DNA from: GCA-2693325 sp036343635
Lineage (GTDB): Bacteria > Latescibacterota > UBA2968 > UBA8231
DNA length: 44,868 bases
Assembly (NCBI GenBank): GCA_036343635.1
Contig: JAYYVF010000104.1
Coordinates: 1-44,868 of the forward strand
Reading direction: 5' to 3'
In this document: piece by piece, positions 25,584-32,076 of the stretch
Layout of the letters: each line of letters begins with the position of its first letter
Position numbering within the stretch: the first letter of the stretch is position 1
Translations under genes and position numbers: made by a program
Notes under the pieces: generated by a model
The model's input: only the letters and a program-made list of their open reading frames with translations
Told to the model about the DNA's origin: nothing
Database searches by the model: none

Positions 25584-26069
25584 ATGACAGACAAATTGGC
25601 TATCTTAATCATCAGTAGAAGACTTTTTTACTATATCCTATTTCTCTTTTTTTGGGAAGGCTGTAATCGCGAAACTGACAATGCCTTCGACTCTCCCTAT
25701 ACCACCTTTGTTACACACCAGACGGCAATTGATCAGGGTAATGTAGACCTCATTTGGAATACCTACAGCAGATCTTATCAAAACCAACAAGTCAGGTCTA
25801 CCTGGCGACGCAAGTGGAAGAAGATGGATGCGAGCGAGCGAAAGGCCTTGCTGCGACGAGAAATAACAAAAGAGCAAGTCATAAACGATCATATCGCCTA
25901 TCTTCTTTTGGACTCAACAACACTAAAAAGTGACCGTGAATCTCCTTTTGTTTATTTTGTTAAGGAATTGGGTCATTGGAAGATAACCACCCACTTAGAT
26001 AGCACATTTCACAATTCTTTAGAACAAGCCATTGAGAACGGCGATTATAAATTGCCAGATCAACCATAA
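25584..26069 (+). CDS. Small predicted lipoprotein, unknown function
   Basis: A 161-residue protein with an N-terminal hydrophobic segment after SRR (FYYILFLFFWEGC); the cysteine at 27 could be lipidated, although WEGC is a weak lipobox. The mature part (TTFVTHQTAIDQGNVDLIWN) has the helix-then-sheet look of NTF2-like lipoproteins, with WKITTHLDSTFHNS near the end, but I do not claim membership. It follows the BFN pair by 31 nt. Confidence 0.6.
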   Translation: MTDKLAILIISRRLFYYILFLFFWEGCNRETDNAFDSPYTTFVTHQTAIDQGNVDLIWNTYSRSYQNQQVRSTWRRKWKKMDASERKALLRREITKEQVINDHIAYLLLDSTTLKSDRESPFVYFVKELGHWKITTHLDSTFHNSLEQAIENGDYKLPDQP

Positions 26070-26189
26070 TAAACTTCAGTAGTAGGTTTCCTCCTAAATT
26101 GAACAAATTGTTTAGTTAATAGATCCGATAATGTCCTTTAAGTACACAACAGGGTCAAGAATAAATTGTTTATTCCGATATATAAATCT

Positions 26190-26654
26190 ATGGTTTTTAA
26201 ATACTTCATATTGCGCCTAAATTATCCTTTAGCGCTACTCTTTTCATTGATTCTCGTCTCCGGCTGTGGGTTGCGCCAATTGCCACCGATAAAATATGTG
26301 CCAAAATTGGGCCAAGAAAGATCCGTTTCTACGGTTGAGGTCTTAGGTCAAGCACTTAATGACAAAAACGTGTTAGTGAGAGCACAGGCTATTCAACTGT
26401 TAGGCTCAATTTATCATGTTTCTCCTAAGCAAGAAAAGAAACATGTTTCAAGAATTCTTGGAAAAGCAAGCCGAGACTCCGATCCAGGAATTAGACTACA
26501 AGCGATAGAACTTTTAGGAACTATTGATGCCAAATACAGTAATCCATATCTGCAAGAAGCACTTAAAGATGCCAATCCCTTAGTCCGAGAACACGTCATG
26601 CAGGTTTTAGGAAACAGACACAGCAAACAAGACCAACAATATCTGGACGATTAA
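26190..26654 (+). CDS. HEAT-repeat lipoprotein
   Basis: About 154 residues. A clear lipoprotein signal ends in LILVSGC, and the mature protein carries about three HEAT-like helical repeats: VLGQALNDKNVLVRAQAIQL, ILGKASRDSDPGIRLQAIEL and LQEALKDANPLVREHVMQVL. These are protein-binding scaffolds, and the lipobox places it in the envelope. I prefer ATG 26190; a TTG eight codons earlier is possible. It is the last gene before the gene-free structured region. Confidence 0.8.
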   Translation: MVFKYFILRLNYPLALLFSLILVSGCGLRQLPPIKYVPKLGQERSVSTVEVLGQALNDKNVLVRAQAIQLLGSIYHVSPKQEKKHVSRILGKASRDSDPGIRLQAIELLGTIDAKYSNPYLQEALKDANPLVREHVMQVLGNRHSKQDQQYLDD

Positions 26655-26676
26655 TATTAGCTAAAATATCATAGTT

Positions 26677-26836
26677 TTTGTGCGATTTTTCCTGAAATCA
26701 CACAAACCAGCGTGTGTGGTTCACCACAGTAACAGTCTTTCACTGCTTGAATTAGTACTTGACAACACAAATTTGTGTCCTTAACTTGGTGGCAGGCTTG
26801 TAGATACCGTTGCAAGATAACACAAAATAATTTGTG
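26677..26836. repeat. Six TTTGTG/CACAAA half-sites in alternating orientation
   Basis: TTTGTG at 26677, CACAAA at 26701, CACAAA at 26766, TTTGTG at 26772, CACAAA at 26821 and TTTGTG at 26831. The second pair forms the perfect 14-nt palindrome ACACAAATTTGTGT (26765-26778), and the third is CACAAA-ATAA-TTTGTG. The pattern suggests cooperative binding by a dimeric regulator, or stem formation in RNA. Confidence 0.6.
26759..26787 (+). promoter_or_regulatory. Promoter-like element with palindrome in its spacer
   Basis: A perfect -35 TTGACA (26759-26764) is followed after 17 nt by TAACTT (26782-26787), a -10 matching only three of six positions. The 14-nt palindrome ACACAAATTTGTGT occupies most of the spacer, a location where a bound repressor or activator would control the promoter directly. 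No gene starts within 250 nt downstream, which fits an RNA product. Confidence 0.45.
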
Positions 26837-26988
26837 AGTGTGGCGGTCTGAACAATTGTTATGTCCATTGCGCGCGACTCGAAATCCCCTTTTTCGGGCC
26901 TTGGGGGTCTTCAAAGTACCTCCCCACACCGCCTCGTTTGAGGATCTCATTTTGCGCACCGAGACCAATTGTTACAGCTGCCACACTC
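26836..26988. repeat. 153-nt imperfect inverted repeat (hairpin RNA or MITE-like)
   Basis: The outer arm GAGTGTGGCGGT (26836-26847) pairs with GCTGCCACACTC (26977-26988): 12 pairs, two of them G-U. After a 3x3 loop AACAATTG (26851-26858) pairs with CAATTGTT (26966-26973), then TGCGC (26869-26873) with GCGCA (26954-26958). The apical part has further short stems (CCTC-GTTT-GAGG at 26932-26943; CCCC 26886 with GGGG 26903). No convincing target-site duplication flanks it, so a structured RNA is slightly preferred over a miniature transposon. Confidence 0.6.
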
Positions 26989-26999
26989 CTGTTGTTAGT

Positions 27000-27037
27000 G
27001 AAGGCAACCCATTTTGTTACGAAAATGGGTTGCCTTC
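27000..27037. terminator. Perfect 16-bp hairpin, probable terminator
   Basis: The arm GAAGGCAACCCATTTT pairs perfectly with AAAATGGGTTGCCTTC around the loop GTTACG. The plus-strand tail CTTGTTACCTT is only moderately T-rich, so Rho-independent termination is likely but not certain. It closes the structured stretch 46 nt before the GT4 gene and could equally shape that gene's leader. Confidence 0.55.
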
Positions 27038-27082
27038 TTGTTACCTTCCCGACCGATACAACGAAAACCAATTACTCTTCTT

Positions 27083-28201
27083 ATGCATATTTGTATGGTC
27101 GCATTTAGCGACCTTAGGTTTGATTATAGAATTTTTCGTGAGGCCCTTTCGTTGCAAAAGGCCGGGCACAAAATTACGGTTTTCTCTACAGCCTTTGACA
27201 AACAGCCACTCGAAGATTGGAAACACATAGATACCCAATTATTACAAATAGATCGTTCCCAATCACTCCGAAAACTTTACCCGATGTTCTGGCAGTGGGC
27301 TTTCACGCGTCTCAGATCAATAAAGGCTGACGTGTTCCATGCGCATGACTTAGATGCACTATGGCCGTGTGCCCGAGCAGCAAAGCGATTAAATAGGCCT
27401 CTCATTTATGATTCACATGAGTTTTGGACTGAACAGTCTTCTTTGGTAAATCGACCATTAATCCAAGCAATTTGGAGTCGATTGGAGCAGCACTTAGTTC
27501 CGCAGACACATAGAATTATCACGGTCAGCCAAGCAATTGCTGATTCCTTAAGTAAAAAATATCCGGAGGCACCCCCAATTACTGTTTTACGGAATCTTCC
27601 TATGTACAGATCTTATGAAAACAGTTCTCGCATACGCACCCAACTTAATATTAGCCCCACGTCACCCATAGTTCTTTATCAAGGTGGATTCCTATTTGAC
27701 AATGGACTAATCGAACAAATTAGAGCCGCCAAGGATTTTGGTGACGCTGTATTTGTACTTATCGGTAGTGGACCTTGTGAACAGGAATTAAAATCCTTGG
27801 TAGAGAAAGAGGGACTTGAGGAAAAAGTCTATTTTATAGATAGAGTGCCCTTTTATAAGCTACACTCCTATACCTGCTCAGCAGACTTAGGCCTGTGCTT
27901 GATTAAAGGTACTGGAAAAAGTTTCTATCATTCCCTTCCCAACAAGCTCTTTGAATACATAATGGGTGGTTTACCTGTCATCGCTAGCGATTTTCCTGAA
28001 ATGAAAGAGGTGATTCAGAAAACAGACGTCGGTACTACTATAGACCCAACCGATATAGATAGTATTTCGCATGAGGTTCGGAATGTGTTGAAAATGCAGA
28101 AAGAGCTTGCTCGACGACACGAATCAGCCATTTCAGCTTCAAAAATTTATAATTGGGAAAAAGAATCTGACGTGCTTTTACAACTCTATTCCGAACTTTA
28201 A
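27083..28201 (+). CDS. Glycosyltransferase family 4 protein
   Basis: A 372-residue GT-B enzyme. The N-terminal Rossmann half begins MHICMVAFSDLRFDYRIF with VFHAHDLDALWPC; the nucleotide-sugar half has IVLYQGGF, VFVLIGSGPCEQELK and PNKLFEYIMGGLPVIASDFP, in which the E of LFEY is the GT4 acidic residue. I choose the ATG at 27083 because the conserved fold starts there; the longer in-frame reading would run into the hairpin region. The sugar and acceptor are unknown. It overlaps nothing and is followed one base after its stop by the GT2 gene, suggesting joint action on one glycan. Confidence 0.88.
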   Translation: MHICMVAFSDLRFDYRIFREALSLQKAGHKITVFSTAFDKQPLEDWKHIDTQLLQIDRSQSLRKLYPMFWQWAFTRLRSIKADVFHAHDLDALWPCARAAKRLNRPLIYDSHEFWTEQSSLVNRPLIQAIWSRLEQHLVPQTHRIITVSQAIADSLSKKYPEAPPITVLRNLPMYRSYENSSRIRTQLNISPTSPIVLYQGGFLFDNGLIEQIRAAKDFGDAVFVLIGSGPCEQELKSLVEKEGLEEKVYFIDRVPFYKLHSYTCSADLGLCLIKGTGKSFYHSLPNKLFEYIMGGLPVIASDFPEMKEVIQKTDVGTTIDPTDIDSISHEVRNVLKMQKELARRHESAISASKIYNWEKESDVLLQLYSEL

Positions 28202-28202
28202 A

Positions 28203-29153
28203 ATGACCGAAAAAACATTACCTACTTTAAGTATTATTTTACCAACGTATGACGAACACGAAAGGCTCATCGATGCCATAAAGAGCCTTGGCCAACAAGA
28301 ATACCCGAAAGATTTGGTAGAAATTCTCGTAATCGACGATGGTTCCCCTGAGCCAATAGATCAAACATCATTAATCAAACTGGCAATACCGTTCAAATTA
28401 TTGCTGTTCCGCAACAACAATAACCAAGGCCGGGCACACTCACGCAATACCGGCTTGCGAAATGCTTCCGGTGAAATAATTATATTTTTAGATAGCGATA
28501 TGACTGTGCTACCTACTTTTTTCTCATCACATGTACAAATGCACAGGGAAAAAAGTGACTCCATTGGGGTCGGAAATATTATTTGGGCAGATGAAATCCC
28601 CGATAACCCTTTAACGCGCTATGCCTCGAGCAGAGGTGTACACCTAACTAATATATCTGACGAAGTACCATTTAAATGTTTCGTCACTGGTAACTCCTCA
28701 GTACCGAAGGCTTTATTAGATCGCACTGGACCATTTGATGAGGATTTCAAAACCTATGGAGGAGAAGACTTAGAGTTAGGAGCTCGGCTACATTCGAAAG
28801 GCGCTCGATTTTTTTATATCCCAGAAGCCTTATCCTACCACCATCACTCCCGGCCTCTAAAAGAATTTTGTCAGCTCATGTACGATTATGGCCTGAAGTC
28901 TTTGCCTATTGTTTTGGAAAAACACCCCGTATTAAAAGGCCTTTTGCGGCTTGATTTCCTAGATAGATCCAATCTAACGATAAACCGAATACTCTTCCGT
29001 ATTGTGCTTCTTCGTCCCGTATATTTGACTATTTTTTTTCTAACAAGATTAGGTATGTATTGGTATGTTCCGGACTTATTTTTCGATTATCTTATCTGGT
29101 ACAATCGAACTCGGGGTTATTTAAAAAGTCTCACTTTTAAAACTAAAAAATAA
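28203..29153 (+). CDS. Glycosyltransferase family 2 protein
   Basis: A 316-residue GT-A enzyme. LSIILPTYDEHERL starts the fold, VIDDGS binds the nucleotide, FLDSDM is the metal-binding DxD-type motif, and FDEDFKTYGGEDLELGARL is the galactosyltransferase-C-type acceptor segment with the catalytic ED. The C-terminal 80 residues contain an amphipathic or hydrophobic stretch (ILFRIVLLRPVYLTIFFLT) that may dock to the membrane. Starts at ATG 28203, one base after the GT4 stop. Envelope polysaccharide or glycolipid synthesis is inferred. Confidence 0.9.
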   Translation: MTEKTLPTLSIILPTYDEHERLIDAIKSLGQQEYPKDLVEILVIDDGSPEPIDQTSLIKLAIPFKLLLFRNNNNQGRAHSRNTGLRNASGEIIIFLDSDMTVLPTFFSSHVQMHREKSDSIGVGNIIWADEIPDNPLTRYASSRGVHLTNISDEVPFKCFVTGNSSVPKALLDRTGPFDEDFKTYGGEDLELGARLHSKGARFFYIPEALSYHHHSRPLKEFCQLMYDYGLKSLPIVLEKHPVLKGLLRLDFLDRSNLTINRILFRIVLLRPVYLTIFFLTRLGMYWYVPDLFFDYLIWYNRTRGYLKSLTFKTKK

Positions 29154-29225
29154 AAGCCATTGGACTTTTTATACTAATTATATAAGCATGTTTTCTTATA
29201 AATTTAAATAATTGTTGGAATTAGA

Positions 29226-30095
29226 TTATGCCAGTACCTGAACCACGGTAGCTCCAATCTGAGCAGGGCTCTCACAAACATGGATACCTGCTTCTCGCAT
29301 TGCTATCATTTTGTCTTCTGCCGTACCTTTTCCTCCTGCAATAATAGCTCCGGCATGACCCATTCGACGTCCCGGTGGAGCTGTGCGACCCGCAATAAAA
29401 CCAACCACAGGCTTTTCATAGTGCGCTTTAACGTAAGCAGCGGCCTCTTCTTCTGCCGTTCCACCTATCTCACCAATCATAACAACTGCCTTCGTATTAT
29501 TGTCATCTTTAAAAAGCTCAAGTGCATCTAGGAATTTTGTCCCGATGATTGGGTCTCCACCTATTCCAATCGCTGTCGACTGACCCAAGCCATGTTCTGA
29601 TAACTGACCAACAGCTTCATAGGTTAAGGTTCCGCTTCGAGATATAATACCAATCTGTCCAGGCTGGTGTATAAAACCCGGCATTATCCCTATTTTACAT
29701 TTCCCTGGACTAATAACCCCGGGACAATTTGGACCCACGAGACGAGTATTATTACGTTTAACATATTCAAAAGCGGTTACCATATCCTCGACTGGTATTC
29801 CTTCCGTAATACATACAACCAGTTTAATTCCCGATTCAGCTGCTTCCATTATAGCATCAGCTGCAAAGGGAGGCGGAACAAAGATTACGGACGCGTTTGC
29901 CTTTGTTTTTTGTACAGCATCATAAACGGTATCGAAAATTGGTACGCCTTCAAAGGTCTGACCACCTTTACCTGGTGTTACTCCACTTACTATTTTTGTT
30001 CCATATTCAAGCATCTGTTTAGCATGAAATGAACCTTCGCCACCTGTAATGCCTTGCACCACAACCCTTGTATTTTCATCAATTAAAACACTCAT
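29226..30095 (-). CDS. sucD: Succinyl-CoA synthetase alpha subunit
   Basis: Interconverts succinyl-CoA and succinate with substrate-level ATP or GTP formation in the TCA cycle. 289 residues, a standard length. VVQGITGGEGSFHAKQML is the CoA-binding start, GPNCPGVISP and ISRSGTLTYEAVGQL are family signatures, and the phosphorylated histidine lies in RRMGHAGAIIAGGKGTAE. It follows sucC by 12 nt on the minus strand and converges with the GT2 gene at its 3' end. Confidence 0.97.
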   Translation of the reverse strand: MSVLIDENTRVVVQGITGGEGSFHAKQMLEYGTKIVSGVTPGKGGQTFEGVPIFDTVYDAVQKTKANASVIFVPPPFAADAIMEAAESGIKLVVCITEGIPVEDMVTAFEYVKRNNTRLVGPNCPGVISPGKCKIGIMPGFIHQPGQIGIISRSGTLTYEAVGQLSEHGLGQSTAIGIGGDPIIGTKFLDALELFKDDNNTKAVVMIGEIGGTAEEEAAAYVKAHYEKPVVGFIAGRTAPPGRRMGHAGAIIAGGKGTAEDKMIAMREAGIHVCESPAQIGATVVQVLA

Positions 30096-30107
30096 GCGAT
30101 CTCCAAT

Positions 30108-31265
30108 TTAATTTATAGCAGCAACTACCTTTTCTGCAGCAGTTTTGAGTCCGTCTCCAACAACAAAATCCATATCAGATTCTTCCAACATATTAGCAGC
30201 TACATCGGCATTTGTTCCCGCCAGTCGTACCACAATTGGAACATTTACATTTATATTCTTCCTAGCTTCAATCACTCCTTCTGCAACCCGATCGCAACGA
30301 ACAATCCCACCAAAAATATTCACTAGTATTGCTTTGACATTAGGGTCAGAAAGAAGAATTCGAAATCCATTTTCCACCGTTTCTGCACTGGCACCGCCAC
30401 CAACATCAAGAAAATTTGCCGGTTCTCCGCCCGTTAACTTAATAATATCCATGGTAGCCATTGCTAACCCTGCACCGTTAACCATACACCCAATATTTCC
30501 ATCAAGCTTAATATAATTTAATCCGAATTTGGACGCTTCTACTTCTAAAGCATCTTCCTCGTCCAAATCGCGCATTTCAAGAAATTCTTTCTGACGGTAT
30601 AACGCGTTATCATCAAAATTGATTTTGGCATCCAAGGCTATGACTGTTCCATCCTTCGTCGTTACCAACGGGTTTACTTCAGCTATTGAGCAATCAGCGC
30701 CTAAATAAGCATCATACAGTCTTTGAATTAACTGCGCTGCTTCTCTCGCTTGTGAGCCATCTAAGCCTAGTCCTAAAGATAAGCGTGTGGCTTGAAAGGA
30801 CCTTAGACCAACGTTGGGGTCTACCGTCTCTCGTAATATTTTTTCTGGATTTTTTGCTGCAACCTCCTCGATCTCCACGCCACCCTCGCTGCTGGCCATC
30901 ACCACATTTTTCCCTTGTGCTCTATCCAGCGTTATGCCAAGGTAAAATTCTCGCTCAATTTCAAACGCCTTTTCAACCAACAATTGTTTAACCGTTTGAC
31001 CTTCAGCGCCCGTTTGGTGAGTAATTAATTGCATACAAAGAATTCTTTCGGCCGCTTTCCGTGCCTCTTCCGCGCCCGTAACTACAGCCACACCACCACC
31101 CTTTCCACGTCCTCCAGCATGTATCTGTGCTTTGACAACCACTTTTCCCCCAAGAGTTTTTGCTATGTTTTCAGCTTCTCCAACCGTCTTTGCGACACCC
31201 CCTTCTGGCACAGCTACACCATACTTCTTTAAAACTTGCTTACCTTGGAATTCGTGTATTTTCAT
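30108..31265 (-). CDS. sucC: Succinyl-CoA synthetase beta subunit
   Basis: ATP-grasp subunit that binds nucleotide and succinate. 385 residues, normal length. MKIHEFQGKQVLKKYGV, KAQIHAGGRGKGGGV, EVNPLVTTKDGTVIALDAK and NIFGGIVRCDRVAEGV mark the family. It is first in the sucCD operon and divergent from sdhCAB across 176 nt, so TCA steps from succinyl-CoA to fumarate are encoded side by side. Confidence 0.97.
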   Translation of the reverse strand: MKIHEFQGKQVLKKYGVAVPEGGVAKTVGEAENIAKTLGGKVVVKAQIHAGGRGKGGGVAVVTGAEEARKAAERILCMQLITHQTGAEGQTVKQLLVEKAFEIEREFYLGITLDRAQGKNVVMASSEGGVEIEEVAAKNPEKILRETVDPNVGLRSFQATRLSLGLGLDGSQAREAAQLIQRLYDAYLGADCSIAEVNPLVTTKDGTVIALDAKINFDDNALYRQKEFLEMRDLDEEDALEVEASKFGLNYIKLDGNIGCMVNGAGLAMATMDIIKLTGGEPANFLDVGGGASAETVENGFRILLSDPNVKAILVNIFGGIVRCDRVAEGVIEARKNINVNVPIVVRLAGTNADVAANMLEESDMDFVVGDGLKTAAEKVVAAIN

Positions 31266-31294
31266 TAGTCATTACCCCTTTATTATTCAAAATG

Positions 31295-31323
31295 ACACTA
31301 ACAAATGTAATAAAGCTATGCAA
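31295..31323 (-). promoter_or_regulatory. Weak candidate promoter for sucCD
   Basis: On the minus strand TTGCAT (complement of 31318-31323), 17 nt and TAGTGT (complement of 31295-31300) precede sucC. Both boxes match consensus only partly. The palindrome at 31328-31342 sits immediately upstream, where a class II activator would bind. Confidence 0.3.
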
Positions 31324-31327
31324 GTTT

Positions 31328-31342
31328 TGTGAATTTTTCACA
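31328..31342. promoter_or_regulatory. Crp/Fnr-like palindrome in the sucC-sdhC divergent gap
   Basis: TGTGAATTTTTCACA is a perfect 15-nt palindrome with TGTGA half-sites separated by 5 nt; the CRP consensus has 6. It lies in the 176-nt region shared by sucCD and sdhCAB. A Crp-family regulator with an RETVSR recognition helix is encoded at 12438, so a link is possible but is inference. Confidence 0.4.
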
Positions 31343-31403
31343 TAGGTCCGTGCAACTTAGGTTTCTTTTTGTTAAATTATGCTGCCCATGCGGAAACTTA
31401 GAG

Positions 31404-31409
31404 TATAAT
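31404..31409 (+). promoter_or_regulatory. -10 element ahead of sdhC
   Basis: A perfect TATAAT lies 33 nt before the sdhC ATG. No good -35 is seen at 16-18 nt upstream, so an activator would probably be needed if this is the promoter. Confidence 0.4.
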
Positions 31410-31441
31410 CTTAAAAAAAGGCTCGTTGGAATAAAGTGCCC

Positions 31442-32071
31442 ATGTTAGAAAAATTACTAAATTCTCCCATAGCAAAAAAAATGATAATGGCACTCACAGG
31501 GCTAATATGGTATGGTTTCCTCGTTGGTCATTTACTCGGAAATTTGCTATTACTAAAAGATGATGGAGGTAAAACTTTCGATGCGTATGCAGCGTTTCTT
31601 GTAAACCACCCACTAATTATTCCAGCCGAATTGTTTTTGGTTTTTACGTTTTTCACCCATGTATACATGGCAATCAGGTTGTCGATTGAAAACCGCCGTG
31701 CCCGGCCAATTGGATACCAAGTGACCCAGGCATCAGGCAGTCGTAATTTTGCATCATCGTCTATGGCTTACACAGGCACTTTTACACTCGTTTTTATCAT
31801 TTTTCATTTAATGACATTCAAATATGGAGAACGGGTCGATGGTTCATTGTATAGGCTTGTCGAAGCAACCTTTCAACAGACCGGGTATACGGTCTGGTAT
31901 GTAGTAGCTATGGCCATTTTGGGTTTTCATCTTTTCCATGCTTTTCAGAGCGCCTTTCAAACACTCAGTTTGCGATCTAGTAAAGTGCGAAATATCGGAC
32001 TCAGTTTATGTGTAATCATCGCAAGCGGATTCGCTCTTCTACCCATCTCAATCTATCTGGGAATCAGGTGA
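31442..32071 (+). CDS. sdhC: Succinate dehydrogenase cytochrome b subunit
   Basis: Single large membrane anchor (about 209 residues, five spans) of the b558 type found with type B succinate dehydrogenases. Candidate heme-ligand histidines are in LVGHLLGNLLL, FFTHVYMA, FIIFHLMTF and LGFHLFHAFQ. No separate SdhD is encoded, which fits this type. I prefer ATG 31442 two codons after a possible GTG at 31436. First gene of sdhCAB, divergent from sucC. Confidence 0.92.
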   Translation: MLEKLLNSPIAKKMIMALTGLIWYGFLVGHLLGNLLLLKDDGGKTFDAYAAFLVNHPLIIPAELFLVFTFFTHVYMAIRLSIENRRARPIGYQVTQASGSRNFASSSMAYTGTFTLVFIIFHLMTFKYGERVDGSLYRLVEATFQQTGYTVWYVVAMAILGFHLFHAFQSAFQTLSLRSSKVRNIGLSLCVIIASGFALLPISIYLGIR

Positions 32072-32076
32072 TTTAA

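Larger units (their letters stand above)
26656..27082. other. Gene-free, highly structured intergenic region
   Basis: About 430 nt without a convincing protein gene on either strand. It holds, in order, paired TTTGTG/CACAAA half-sites, a TTGACA promoter-like element, a 153-nt imperfect inverted repeat and a perfect 16-bp hairpin. A plus-strand transcript from about 26795 to 27040 would be a structured RNA of roughly 250 nt. It matches no RNA family I can recognise (not tmRNA, RNase P RNA, SRP RNA or T-box by their conserved motifs). Details are given in the separate site entries. Confidence 0.6.

Noticed and set aside
55..26069. Selenoprotein with an in-frame UGA, prompted by tRNA-Sec
   Set aside because: Every recognisable gene has its expected C-terminus before the stop codon; no UGA is followed by continued family homology.
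26669..26968. Minus-strand 99-residue Cys-rich ORF over the structured region
   Set aside because: Its codons lie across the stems and half-sites, no ribosome site precedes it, and the composition looks non-coding. It was kept as a structural region instead.
26836..27037. CRISPR array
   Set aside because: The repeats are inverted, not direct, and there are no regularly spaced spacers or cas genes.
26838..27230. Plus-strand 130-residue ORF containing CYSCH, reminiscent of a cytochrome c heme site
   Set aside because: It runs through the inverted repeat, the perfect hairpin and into the GT4 gene in another frame, and has no signal peptide or homology I recognise. The CxxCH is most likely chance.
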